Shown here: positions 45,835-53,818 of the stretch, in pieces
How the letters are laid out: each line of letters starts with the position of its first letter
Position numbering within the stretch: position 1 is the first letter of the stretch
Assembly: GCF_900115055.1 (NCBI RefSeq)
Contig: NZ_FOVD01000003.1
Span: 496,001 to 560,000, forward strand
Reading direction: 5' to 3'
Source: Chryseobacterium oleae
GTDB taxonomy: Bacteria; Bacteroidota; Bacteroidia; Flavobacteriales; Weeksellaceae
DNA: 64,000 bases
The notes under the pieces: generated by a model
The model's database searches: none
Told to the model about the DNA's origin: nothing
Seen by the model: only the letters and a program-made list of their open reading frames with translations
Position numbers and translations under genes: made by a program

Positions 45835-46431
45835 TCAGTAAAAAATTTTACCGTTTATAATCCGGACCATTTTATTTTTCTCCATTTTTTTCACCGTGCG
45901 TATCACCGTTTCCAACCGTAAAGCTGTAATTGATGAAAGCTGCTGTCTGGTAAAAGGTATTTGAAAGGAAAAAGGTTCAGACTTTGAATAGTATGCCTTA
46001 AGAACCCTGAAAAGTTCAATCAGTCTTAACATTGAATCATTAATAGAAAGACAGTTCAGCATCACATACCTGTAATACACTTTTTCAGCATTATAACAGT
46101 AAAGCTTCAGGAGCGATTCCTGAGTATTTTTGACAAAATCAACAAACCTTTCACCAGGAACCCTAAAAATTTCACATAAGTCCATTGCTACTGCATTAAA
46201 TGGATAAGCCTTGTTATCAAAAAGAAATGTTTCAGCAAAACATTCTCCGCTAAAGGAAATACCTAAAATGGCCTCTGTTCCGTTCTCTCTGTCCTTTGTC
46301 AGTTTAACAGCCCCCATGCTAACCTGATAATAATAATTGGGTTTTTGACCGTCTGAGAATATCAATTCATTCACTTCATATTGTAATATCTCAGCTCCTA
46401 ACGAAAAAAGTATTTGTTCACTAAATATCAA
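45835..46431 (-). CDS. Crp/Fnr-family regulator (paralogue 5)
   Basis: 198 residues, the most divergent in its roll (YYYQVSMGAVKLTKDRENGT, SGECFAETFLFDNKAYPFNA). HTH IPFTRQQLSSITA with recognition helix RLETVIRTVKKME. A clear Fnr-like promoter lies 20-66 bp upstream, so the gene is itself a target of the network. Confidence 0.9.
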   Translation of the reverse strand: MIFSEQILFSLGAEILQYEVNELIFSDGQKPNYYYQVSMGAVKLTKDRENGTEAILGISFSGECFAETFLFDNKAYPFNAVAMDLCEIFRVPGERFVDFVKNTQESLLKLYCYNAEKVYYRYVMLNCLSINDSMLRLIELFRVLKAYYSKSEPFSFQIPFTRQQLSSITALRLETVIRTVKKMEKNKMVRIINGKIFY

Positions 46432-46451
46432 AATTTCTCTTATTTAAAAGT

Positions 46452-46498
46452 CAAAACTAAAAAAAACAGCGAGCTTAAATTTATGATATAGGTCATAA
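46452..46498 (-). promoter_or_regulatory. Fnr-like box and -7 element for paralogue 5
   Basis: Palindrome TTATGATATAGGTCATAA at 46481-46498; leftward -7 TAGTTTTG at 46452-46459; centre spacing 34 bp. Gene start at 46431. Confidence 0.75.
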
Positions 46499-46616
46499 CA
46501 GGTACCACAAGGACACCTACTTTTCACTTCTACCTATCGGGAGCATTCAGTACGTATGAAAATATTCTTGCAGAAAAGTTGCTTTAAAATAAGCTTTCAA
46601 ATTCTTTCCAGCAATT

Positions 46617-47192
46617 TCAGGATTCTCTCTGAGTTTTTCCCAACTCTTCAACAACGAGAGCTAAAGCTCTGCGATGTAATTCTAAATTGCCTTTATCCAA
46701 AGCAAAAAGTATATCACGGCATTCCCCCAGGTAACGCTTTGAAAATGATGGATCATGCCGGGGAATCTCAATTGAATTATCTATAATATCAGCATATTTG
46801 ATGGTCTGTGCTTGCGCACTGATTTCCCGGAGTCTCTCCAACTCCATTTTCTTTCTTTTGTAGCGGTTAAACTTGGGAAAATCTTTTTTTGTGTACACAT
46901 CGGTTAATTCTACGACCAGCTGAACCGTGAGATTACGGTCATTATTATTCATCACAGTTCCCAGAAATTGCGAAATATCATCTTTCGATAATGGGGTATC
47001 CTCAATAACATCATGCAGTATAGCCGCTGCGAGTATGGAAAGTTTATCGGTATAGCTGTGGCATATTTCCATTACTCTTAATGGATGAACAATATATCTC
47101 TCAGATGTGTATTTTCGTGTCTGGCATCCGTGCGCCTGATCAGCAAACTCTGTAATCTTTTGTATAATTTCTGATCTATCCATAACAATCAT
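46617..47192 (-). CDS. HD-domain phosphohydrolase (SpoT/MESH1-like)
   Basis: 191 residues. The HD fold is shown by HGCQTRKYTSERYIVHPLRV and LSILAAAILHDVIEDTPLSK, the His/Asp metal site of (p)ppGpp hydrolases. No synthetase, TGS or ACT domain, so it resembles small alarmone hydrolases (SAH). An alternative start three codons downstream (47183) is equally good. It may lower (p)ppGpp; substrate not proven. Confidence 0.8.
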   Translation of the reverse strand: MIVMDRSEIIQKITEFADQAHGCQTRKYTSERYIVHPLRVMEICHSYTDKLSILAAAILHDVIEDTPLSKDDISQFLGTVMNNNDRNLTVQLVVELTDVYTKKDFPKFNRYKRKKMELERLREISAQAQTIKYADIIDNSIEIPRHDPSFSKRYLGECRDILFALDKGNLELHRRALALVVEELGKTQRES

Positions 47193-47296
47193 CCTTAAAA
47201 TAACACATACAAAAACAGCAACTCTTTTGCCAAATCTTACAGAACATCCTTAAACAAACAAACCTGAGAGATTAAAGAAAAGTCTATTTCAGCCCT

Positions 47297-47343
47297 ATAT
47301 GATCTCGATCATATTGATGTAATTGATGTTCTGGCTAATTTTG
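47297..47343 (+). promoter_or_regulatory. Fnr-like box and -7 element
   Basis: Perfect palindrome ATATGATCTCGATCATAT at 47297-47314; rightward -7 TAATTTTG at 47336-47343; centre spacing 34 bp; drives the gene at 47446 with a leader of about 95 nt. Confidence 0.75.
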
Positions 47344-47445
47344 ATGTAAGTCGTCGGAGTATTGAAAGACCTTCCTGTAACGATACATCTTAGTTTCTTT
47401 TATTACTACAGTACGAATAATCATCAACAGCCCATTTAAAACACC

Positions 47446-47829
47446 ATGAAAATCACGGAATTAACAATACGTAATCTTGTCAAATACAGAGGTAAGGTCT
47501 ATTCACTTACAGAGGTATACCAAGACAAGAATGAAGAATATCATGTCAAATTAAAAAATTCAGAACAGTCATTATCAGTATCCGCTAAATTAATTAAACC
47601 AGTGGAAATAGATGAATTCTGGCTTTTAAAATTTGGATTTATTAAAACCTATGACTCTAAGTACCGGATAAGATTTGAAAGAGGACAGGAATTTTTAAAG
47701 TATGATATTGACCTGCATAGTGTACATTCTATGACGGGTCTTAAGATATATGGAAATAATGTCAACTGCAGGTATGTACATCAGTTCCAAAACATTTTTT
47801 GCTTTTTGTTTGGAAAAGAACCTATTTAA
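47446..47829 (+). CDS. Hypothetical protein of a Bacteroidetes phage-like family
   Basis: 127 residues with no named domain. The pattern resembles small proteins widespread in Bacteroidetes genomes and prophages, with a DEFWLLKFGFIKTYDSKYRI block and a closing RYVHQFQNIFCFLFGKEPI, comparable with their usual HxLQNLYFALTGxE ending. Soluble, basic N-terminus. It is placed under an Fnr-like promoter, so it is likely expressed in this network. Function unknown. Confidence 0.7.
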   Translation: MKITELTIRNLVKYRGKVYSLTEVYQDKNEEYHVKLKNSEQSLSVSAKLIKPVEIDEFWLLKFGFIKTYDSKYRIRFERGQEFLKYDIDLHSVHSMTGLKIYGNNVNCRYVHQFQNIFCFLFGKEPI

Positions 47830-47899
47830 AATGGTTAAAATATTGTAAATATATCCGTTATCATTTATCCGTATAAAAGATTGATAATATTTTTCACAA

Positions 47900-47916
47900 C
47901 GTATCCTTAGGATGCG
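47900..47916. promoter_or_regulatory. Different palindrome upstream of paralogue 6
   Basis: CGTATCCTTAGGATGCG, a near-perfect dyad extending to 19 bp, 18 bp before the ATG at 47934. It does not match the Fnr-like box and could be an operator for another regulator or for autoregulation. Confidence 0.4.
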
Positions 47917-47933
47917 TATTATAATACTTTATT

Positions 47934-48527
47934 ATGCTTATTAATATTGAATTACTCTCCATGTACGGTGGATTTACAGAAACTTTTAGCCCCTCTGACA
48001 TCATTTTCGAGGAAGGAGATATTCCGGAGTTTTACTACCAGCTCATTACCGGATCTGTTAAGCTAAGCCATACAGAAGAAGGTAAAGAACTTATTCAAAG
48101 TATTTTAAATAAAGGGCAAAGCGTTTGTGAGCTACTGTGTATGATTGAAAAGCCCTATCCGGTCAGTGCCATAGCTATTTCATCAGGTGACCTGATAAAA
48201 GTACCTAAAGCTAAATTTCTGAAACTTCTTAGTGAGCACCATCAGCCGGCAGTAGCGGTCCGGCAATTTGCTGCGGAACGTCTGTATCACAAGTTTATTT
48301 TGATGCAGAACAATGCCTCTAAGTATTCCCATGTCAGGATTGAAGGTATTTTAAAATACTTCAAGAGCTTAAGTGAAGATCAGAGCCCCTATTCCTATGA
48401 ACTTCCCCTCACCAGAAAACAGCTGGCATCTATTACCGGTCTGCGTATTGAAACGGTGATACGAACTGTAAAGAAAATGGAAGCTGAAAAGGTACTTAAG
48501 ATTAAAAACCGTAAAATTTATTTCTAG
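47934..48527 (+). CDS. Crp/Fnr-family regulator (paralogue 6)
   Basis: 197 residues. Roll motifs YYQLITGSVKLSHTEEGKEL and GQSVCELLCMIEKPYPVSAI; HTH LPLTRKQLASITG with recognition helix RIETVIRTVKKME. Closest in style to paralogue 4 (shared Cys-Glu in the roll). It lies convergent with paralogue 7 at 48611. Confidence 0.9.
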   Translation: MLINIELLSMYGGFTETFSPSDIIFEEGDIPEFYYQLITGSVKLSHTEEGKELIQSILNKGQSVCELLCMIEKPYPVSAIAISSGDLIKVPKAKFLKLLSEHHQPAVAVRQFAAERLYHKFILMQNNASKYSHVRIEGILKYFKSLSEDQSPYSYELPLTRKQLASITGLRIETVIRTVKKMEAEKVLKIKNRKIYF

Positions 48528-48610
48528 TATACGAATAGTATCTCATCTTAAATTTGAAGGAATACCTGACGAATAATCAGGATATATAAAAAACGATAAA
48601 CAAATATTTT

Positions 48611-49207
48611 TTAGTAAAATATTTTCCCATTCTTTATTATAAGAATTTCATCTTTCTCCATTCTTTTAATTACTCTGATGGTTGTTTCCAGAGACAAGCC
48701 GGTAAGTGAAGCCAACTGCTGCCTGGTATGGGGAATTTCGAATGAATATCTGTATTTATTTTCTTTTGATTCTTTCATCTGGTTCATCAGTTCCACTAAA
48801 CGCTCTTCGGCATTCTGGCTTGAAATCTTCTGCATTAACACCAATTTTTCGGTGGTTTTTTCTGACAGAGCTGTATACATATTGAGGAAATTATCTGGAT
48901 GATCCTGCAGTAATTGAAAGAACTGGTCTCTGCTGATTTTAAGAACAGTACATTTTGTAAGGGCAACCGCATTAACGGTATACGGTTTTCCCAGGATAAG
49001 CATTGATTCTCCGAAACATGAATTATCTGAAAGGATGTCCTGAATAAACTCTTTACCGTCTTCCTTATAGCTGTTAAGTTTCACTTCGCCTGTTACTATT
49101 TGATAATAAAAAAGCGGAGTGGATTCTTCACGAAAAATATAATCACCAGCACTGTAGTGCTCTTCAATTGCCTGTACTGAATGCAAAAGACCGTTTTGGA
49201 TAGACAT
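48611..49207 (-). CDS. Crp/Fnr-family regulator (paralogue 7)
   Basis: 198 residues. Roll motifs YYQIVTGEVKLNSYKEDGKE and DNSCFGESMLILGKPYTVNA; HTH IPHTRQQLASLTG and recognition helix SLETTIRVIKRME. The nearest leftward promoter is the Fnr-like one at 49478, which would give a leader of about 265 nt containing a 31-codon micro-ORF. Confidence 0.9.
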   Translation of the reverse strand: MSIQNGLLHSVQAIEEHYSAGDYIFREESTPLFYYQIVTGEVKLNSYKEDGKEFIQDILSDNSCFGESMLILGKPYTVNAVALTKCTVLKISRDQFFQLLQDHPDNFLNMYTALSEKTTEKLVLMQKISSQNAEERLVELMNQMKESKENKYRYSFEIPHTRQQLASLTGLSLETTIRVIKRMEKDEILIIKNGKIFY

Positions 49208-49367
49208 AATGTAAATTTTATGGTTTGCTTTGTTCTACGTTACCGTTGTAGAAGACTTGGGCATTTTTGAACGTCCTGAATTTATTTGCCGCTCTAACTG
49301 GCAACACTTGATAGTATTTATAAACAATACTTAGCTTTTTAAAGTTCAAACAAAATTTCTAATCAAG

Positions 49368-49463
49368 CTAAAGATCCATTGAGATATTTGCTTCATAAGA
49401 AAATTTCATATCCAAAAGTTTAGATTTCACGACTTGCCAAAAGGTTGCATTCATATTTTTCAT
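49368..49463 (-). CDS. Micro-ORF in the leader of paralogue 7
   Basis: 31 codons, MKNMNATFWQVVKSKLLDMK then FSYEANISMDL. It begins only about 8 nt after the predicted transcription start of the Fnr-like promoter, so it is nearly leaderless. Composition is protein-like (amphipathic helix). It could be a leader peptide, a microprotein, or chance. Confidence 0.4.
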   Translation of the reverse strand: MKNMNATFWQVVKSKLLDMKFSYEANISMDL

Positions 49464-49477
49464 TAAATGAGATACTT

Positions 49478-49523
49478 CAAAGGTAGCCTATCAGTAAAGC
49501 ATATAATATGACATAGGTCATAT
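49478..49523 (-). promoter_or_regulatory. Fnr-like box and -7 element
   Basis: Near-perfect palindrome ATATGACATAGGTCATAT at 49506-49523; leftward -7 TACCTTTG at 49478-49485; centre spacing 33 bp. Confidence 0.75.
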
Positions 49524-49721
49524 TTGAAAATCTTTTAAAAAGATAGTGATTTAAATTGGTCTTAAGTATTTTTATTTGATTTTCAATAATTTAAAACGAC
49601 TGATAAAAAAAAATGATTATGGTCAACCGCTTTTAACTTAAAAAACAACCAGTCATTTTAACGGCCAGCGGCCGTCGTTTGAGGAATTACCGAGCGTACA
49701 ATAAGGTCAATTTTGAAACCT

Positions 49722-49767
49722 TTTTGATCTGAATCATATTCAAAGAAATATTAAATTAATATATTTG
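49722..49767 (+). promoter_or_regulatory. Fnr-like box and -7 element for paralogue 8
   Basis: TTTTGATCTGAATCATAT at 49722-49739 contains TTGAT-N4-ATCAT, close to a classical FNR site; rightward -7 TATATTTG at 49760-49767; centre spacing 33 bp; gene start at 49819. The rest of the 49208-49818 gap holds the leftward promoter, the micro-ORF and a short GC-rich palindrome (49661-49675). Confidence 0.75.
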
Positions 49768-49818
49768 TAGTACGTTATTTCACAGGCAAGCTATGTGAAG
49801 GTTGTTTAATTAGGAGTT

Positions 49819-50409
49819 ATGGTCATACAGGAAGACTTGCTCATTACTTTTGGAGCAGACATTATTCAATTACAAAAATCCGAACTCCTCTTTGAAGAGA
49901 ACACCGCACCTGCCTACTATTTTCAGATCAAAACGGGTAAAATAAAACTTACGAATTTTCAAACTGAAAAGAGAGAATTCATACAGAGTATTCATCAGGA
50001 GGGTGACTCGGTGGGCGAAATATTTTTATTTTCTAAATACCATTATCCTGTCCATGCCGTCTTAATGGAGGATTCTACAGTACTTCGGTTAGAACATTCC
50101 AAACTATTGAAATTACTGGAATCTGACTTTGAGATTCAGATGAAGTTTCTTTATTATCTGGCAGATAGATCATATCACAGCTGTATTTTTTTAAACAGTT
50201 TAACATCAGAAGACGCCACTCATCAATTGCTTACCGTACTTAATCATCTTAAGGGAGATCATGGTGAGCGCTATTCCTATAAAATTCCTTACACAAGAAA
50301 AGAGCTTGCTTTTTTAACCGGTTTAAGGATTGAAACCGTCATCAGGACTTTTAAAAAAATGGAGCACGAAAAGCTGATTAAAATAATTAAAGGCAGAGTG
50401 TATTACTAA
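49819..50409 (+). CDS. Crp/Fnr-family regulator (paralogue 8)
   Basis: 196 residues. Roll motifs YYFQIKTGKIKLTNFQTEKR and GDSVGEIFLFSKYHYPVHAV; HTH IPYTRKELAFLTG with recognition helix RIETVIRTFKKME. Preceded by its own Fnr-like promoter, and its 3' end faces a candidate small RNA transcribed from the opposite strand. Confidence 0.9.
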   Translation: MVIQEDLLITFGADIIQLQKSELLFEENTAPAYYFQIKTGKIKLTNFQTEKREFIQSIHQEGDSVGEIFLFSKYHYPVHAVLMEDSTVLRLEHSKLLKLLESDFEIQMKFLYYLADRSYHSCIFLNSLTSEDATHQLLTVLNHLKGDHGERYSYKIPYTRKELAFLTGLRIETVIRTFKKMEHEKLIKIIKGRVYY

Positions 50410-50423
50410 GATATCACCCAATG

Positions 50424-50485
50424 AAAAAGCCTCCCTATTTTGGAAGGCCTGTTGGCATTTAAGACAGAATAATGCCTGCATTAAT
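50424..50485 (-). ncRNA. Candidate Fnr-controlled small RNA 1
   Basis: No leftward ORF explains the leftward terminator here. Going left from the Fnr-like promoter (50492-50537), transcription would start near 50485, pass a hairpin GGCATT-N11-AATGCC, and end in a terminator with stem GCCTTCC/GGGAGGC (one U-G pair, loop AAAATA) followed by five U. Predicted length about 60 nt. It lies between the convergent end of paralogue 8 and the DUF421 gene. Confidence 0.5.
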
Positions 50486-50491
50486 CATTTA

Positions 50492-50537
50492 CAAATCTAA
50501 TTTGTATTTTCCAAAGCTACCATGACTGAGATCATAA
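50492..50537 (-). promoter_or_regulatory. Fnr-like box and -7 element of small RNA 1
   Basis: Read leftward: box TTATGATCTCAGTCATGG (50537-50520), then -7 TAGATTTG at 50499-50492; centre spacing 33 bp. Rightward, toward DUF421, only a weak TA-rich -7 is seen. Confidence 0.65.
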
Positions 50538-50627
50538 ATCTCAAAGTATCACAGCTGGTCATATTTTAAAATATCATTTAAAAAGGCATAATGATTGATT
50601 TTCATATTTGACCTAAAACCACAGCTT

Positions 50628-51116
50628 ATGGATTTTTTAGCGGAACTCTGGGGAAGCGGAAAGTCATTGAATACAGTACAAATGACGTGTCGTGGCATAA
50701 CCGTTTTTATACTAGCATTGATTTTAATCCGTATTTCCGGAAGAAGATCATTTGGAATCGGCTCACCACTTGACAACATTATTGTCATGCTCCTCGGGGC
50801 TATTCTAAGTCGCGCCGTAGTGGGCGCCTCCCCTTTTATCCCAGTTATGACAACCTGTACCATGATTGTTCTGCTGCATCGGTTTTTCAGCTGGTACAAA
50901 GGAAAAAGCAGCCGATTTATTCATTGGATTGAGGGAGATAAGATTATGCTTTTTAAAGACGGCAGGTTTATCACTGAGAACATGGAGAGAGCACAGCTGC
51001 ATAGAGAAGACGTGATGCAGGAATTGAGAAAGAGGGCTATGACCGATGATTTGAATAACATTAAAACTATCTATATTGAGAGAAGCGGTGAGATTAGCAT
51101 TGTTATAAAAGAATAA
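50628..51116 (+). CDS. DUF421 (YetF-family) membrane protein
   Basis: 162 residues: short N-terminus, two to three membrane helices (MTCRGITVFILALILIRISG, IIVMLLGAILSRAVVGASPF, VMTTCTMIVLLHRFFSW) and the cytoplasmic YetF domain with HRFFSWYKGKSSRFIHWIEG and the typical end LNNIKTIYIERSGEISIV. The GRRSFGIGSPLDNI motif is diagnostic. Function unknown; seen in stress and sporulation contexts. The ATG at 50628 is preferred over an upstream TTG. Confidence 0.88.
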   Translation: MDFLAELWGSGKSLNTVQMTCRGITVFILALILIRISGRRSFGIGSPLDNIIVMLLGAILSRAVVGASPFIPVMTTCTMIVLLHRFFSWYKGKSSRFIHWIEGDKIMLFKDGRFITENMERAQLHREDVMQELRKRAMTDDLNNIKTIYIERSGEISIVIKE

Positions 51117-51454
51117 GCCTTTGTCAGGTAAATCTCTGTATATCAGAAACAGCTTAAAATAAGCTAAATGAATTGATCATCACTTTAAATATGATCCCTT
51201 TTAAAGGATACCTTATATCAATTACGGAAATCTAAAAAATAGAATCTATCGTTTTAAATCACAAACAATAATTATCTTTTTCTTTCTTCCGATATAGCGG
51301 AGATTTTCCTGTAATCAAAATTTTACCGCCAAAAAGAATAAAAAAACCTTATTTTTGATTATAAAGGTGCTGAAAAACATTGATGTGCTCCATATAAAGT
51401 GCAAATCACAGATCACTACTACCATCTCTATATCAAAAAGATAAAAAACATATA
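51117..51454. other. Intergenic region with promoter of DUF389 gene
   Basis: A perfect -7 element TATTTTTG lies at 51350-51357, giving a leader of about 90 nt. A small stem AGCTTA/TAAGCT near 51152-51167 follows the DUF421 gene. No Fnr-like box and no gene. Confidence 0.5.
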
Positions 51455-52744
51455 ATGAATTTTTTTTTTAATTTTATTAATCTCCACAATGGCGAAGAAA
51501 AAAAAGATAAAGTACTGGATAATGTTACGTCCAACATTTCTTTCAGGGGATCAAATCTCTGGATTCTTGCCTGTGCTATAATTATAGCTTCAGTAGGACT
51601 CAATGTAAACTCAACGGCAGTAATTATCGGTGCCATGCTCATCTCCCCTCTGATGGGCCCCATTGTGGGGGCGGGATTTGCTCTGGGAACAGATGATTTC
51701 CCCTTACTTAAAAAATCTATCAAAAATCTCCTGATAGCTACTGTGGTGAGTCTGCTTGTTTCTGCAGTTTATTTCTATTTAAGTCCTTTTAAGGATGTCC
51801 AGTCTGAGTTATTGGCAAGGACAGCTCCTAATATTTATGATGTATTGATTGCGTTTTTTGGAGGCCTGGTGGGAGTCATTGCCATCACACGGGTAGAGAA
51901 AGGAAATCCTATTCCCGGAGTTGCCATCGCTACAGCACTGATGCCACCTCTGTGCACTGCCGGATTTGGATTGGCAACATTTAATTTTTCTTATTTTTTT
52001 GGAGCATTCTATCTCTATACTATTAACTGTTTTTTTATCTGTATCGCTACATTTCTGGTTGTAAAATATCTTAAGTATCCATCTTCGCTTATTGGTAATA
52101 AATATGAAAAAAGAATTCGCTACAGTATTTCATTTTTAATGATCGTCATGATTGTACCAAGCTTTTACCTGGCTTATAACCTTTATAATGAAAAAAAGTT
52201 TACAAAAACCGCTGAACAGTTTATACAGAAGGAATTTGACAACAATGGATATACCGTGATTTATAAAAAGATCAATTATCATTTAAATCCCAGGACTATT
52301 GATGTTGCTTTTATTAATAAAAAGTTTACCCCGGCTGAAGTCGAAGCTTATAATAAGATGCTTATCAGCAGCGGTCTGTCCAATACAAAATTGAATATTA
52401 GACAGAACACATCAGATCTTAAATCAGAGATTTTAAGTGAAATCAACAAAGCTGACCGTCACATCTCCGAAAAAGACATTGCCATTTCACAACTAAGGCA
52501 GCAGCTCGACATGTATAAAATCTCTGACTCCACGCTCATGAAGGAATTACAGATTTTATATCCTGATATGAAAAGAATTTCTTACGGGAAGATTGAACAG
52601 TATCCTCATACAGACAGTATGAAGCTGCAATTTGTAATCATTTATTCAGGCGAAAATATAAATGAGCCACAACTCAAAAGCTGGTTAAGGCAAAGACTAC
52701 ATGAAGAAAATATTGAAGTTGTACAAAATGAAACTAAACAATAA
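51455..52744 (+). CDS. DUF389-family membrane protein
   Basis: 429 residues. The conserved core of six membrane helices opens LNVNSTAVIIGAMLISPLMG PIVG-like sequence and continues with GDFP-type loops and ITRVEKGNPIPGVAIATALM PP-like sequence, the signature of TIGR00341/PF04087 proteins. After about residue 225 a long soluble C-terminal half (helical and beta, with QLRQQLDMYKISDSTLMKEL) follows, longer than in minimal family members. Transport or signalling role unknown. Confidence 0.85.
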   Translation: MNFFFNFINLHNGEEKKDKVLDNVTSNISFRGSNLWILACAIIIASVGLNVNSTAVIIGAMLISPLMGPIVGAGFALGTDDFPLLKKSIKNLLIATVVSLLVSAVYFYLSPFKDVQSELLARTAPNIYDVLIAFFGGLVGVIAITRVEKGNPIPGVAIATALMPPLCTAGFGLATFNFSYFFGAFYLYTINCFFICIATFLVVKYLKYPSSLIGNKYEKRIRYSISFLMIVMIVPSFYLAYNLYNEKKFTKTAEQFIQKEFDNNGYTVIYKKINYHLNPRTIDVAFINKKFTPAEVEAYNKMLISSGLSNTKLNIRQNTSDLKSEILSEINKADRHISEKDIAISQLRQQLDMYKISDSTLMKELQILYPDMKRISYGKIEQYPHTDSMKLQFVIIYSGENINEPQLKSWLRQRLHEENIEVVQNETKQ

Positions 52745-52924
52745 TTTCAGCTCATAAAAAAATGATGGGCTCAATACCTATAATAATGGTTAATAAAAAT
52801 GAATTATACAAGAACAACATTGCGTCTCTTGCTGAAAACAGAGGAATGACAGCATCCTCTTGACAATAATAAACCTCAAAAATTTCAATTGTATAGGTTC
52901 ACATTTCTGTTCAGACGAGGATGC

Positions 52925-53227
52925 TTACTGATAGGATCTTCGGCATCCTGCACTAAAGCTGTCTCTGATGAGCTGATGGACATCAGAGAGTTTATAATAC
53001 AGCTTACCACTGATGGTATAGTAAGGTAATTTTTTATCAGAACGGTAGCGCTGCAGGGATCTTGAACTTATTTTAAGCAGCTGTAAAACATCCTGATTAT
53101 CCAGCAGCTGCTCTCCATCAATACTGTTTAACTCGTTTTCATTCTCTTTTAACTTCTCACTGAGAATGTCAAATCTTGTCATAATTCTTTCCATCCAGGA
53201 AATGAATTCTATTCTGTCAATATTCAT
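52925..53227 (-). CDS. Helix-turn-helix protein (excisionase/MerR-like)
   Basis: 100 residues. Helical N-terminus (WMERIMTRFDILSEKLKENE) and a C-terminal winged HTH: LLDNQDVLQLLKISSRSLQR, YRSDKKLPYYTISGKLYYKL, SDVHQLI. Same family as the wreck at 8034. Such proteins often sit beside an RteC gene, as here (RteC at 53930 on the same strand). DNA target unknown. Confidence 0.8.
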   Translation of the reverse strand: MNIDRIEFISWMERIMTRFDILSEKLKENENELNSIDGEQLLDNQDVLQLLKISSRSLQRYRSDKKLPYYTISGKLYYKLSDVHQLIRDSFSAGCRRSYQ

Positions 53228-53573
53228 AATACTTTGTTTTAATGACTGTTACAAAGTTTAGCAAATACCATGAATTTCCTTCGGTAGCCCATCGGTACTA
53301 CCGTACGATTCTTCTCCGAATACCATCAATATTACACTTTTAAAAATTATCTCAACGGGATTCCAATTGATCTTAAGGTTAAAACGGGACATCATATACT
53401 CAATCAAGCAATGAATAATAAAGCTAAGACATATTCAAACAATCAAACAGATATACTGATTTTCAGATACGCTAAAGCCTTCCTATAGGGAAGGCTTTTT
53501 AAATTTGAAGTTGGTAAAAATGTCAAACTGCTATCCTTGTCAAAATCGGCAATTATTCTCCAGAACCAAAAAA
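53228..53573. other. Gap between HTH gene and peptide gene
   Basis: 346 bp; apart from the terminator at 53474-53502 no gene or clear promoter was seen. Confidence 0.45.
53474..53502. terminator. Hairpin terminator
   Basis: Stem AAAGCCTTCC (53474-53483) with GGAAGGCTTT (53489-53498), followed by T on the + strand and with A/T flanks allowing use on the - strand for the peptide gene. Belongs to the same GCCTTCC/GGAAGGC group as 44734 and 50429. Confidence 0.65.
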
Positions 53574-53750
53574 TCAGGCAGAGCAGCAAAGTCCAGTTCT
53601 TGAATCACATATTCCAATAAACGGAGATCCGTCAACAGTGCTGGTGCATACACATCTTACTGCACATCCTATTTGTAAAGGTAAAATAGCATTTAATGCT
53701 CCTTTTACATTCTTTAGATCTTGTCTTGAAAGTTTTTTTAGATTTTTCAT
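53574..53750 (-). CDS. RiPP-like peptide precursor (Chryseobacterium bacteriocin-like)
   Basis: 58 residues. The leader KNLKKLSRQDLKNVKGA is the leader found in the bacteriocin-like/RiPP precursor peptides of Chryseobacterium, ending in a Gly-Ala processing site. The core (about 40 residues) contains six cysteines, including VRCVCTS and LCCSA at the C-terminus, suited to disulfides or thioether-type rings. No maturase, protease or transporter gene lies next to it. The start at 53750 is preferred over the ATG two codons upstream. Confidence 0.7.
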   Translation of the reverse strand: MKNLKKLSRQDLKNVKGALNAILPLQIGCAVRCVCTSTVDGSPFIGICDSRTGLCCSA

Positions 53751-53787
53751 AATCATATATGGTTAAGTTATTTTGTTTTCTGCTATA

Positions 53788-53818
53788 CAAAAATGAATGA
53801 GTTTTTGATCAAAACAAA
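53788..53818 (-). promoter_or_regulatory. Promoter of the peptide gene
   Basis: Leftward TTTG (53818-53815), 19-bp spacer, then CATTTTTG (53795-53788), a near match to the Bacteroidetes TTTG/TAnnTTTG promoter. Confidence 0.5.

Noticed and set aside
49661..49675. GC-rich palindrome ACGGCCAGCGGCCGT
   Set aside because: No U tract, not near a gene end, and no second copy noticed; function cannot be supported.
50549..50899. 116-codon leftward frame opposite DUF421
   Set aside because: Antisense shadow of a well-recognised membrane protein gene. Rejecting it leaves the leftward terminator at 50424 without a gene, which supports the small RNA.
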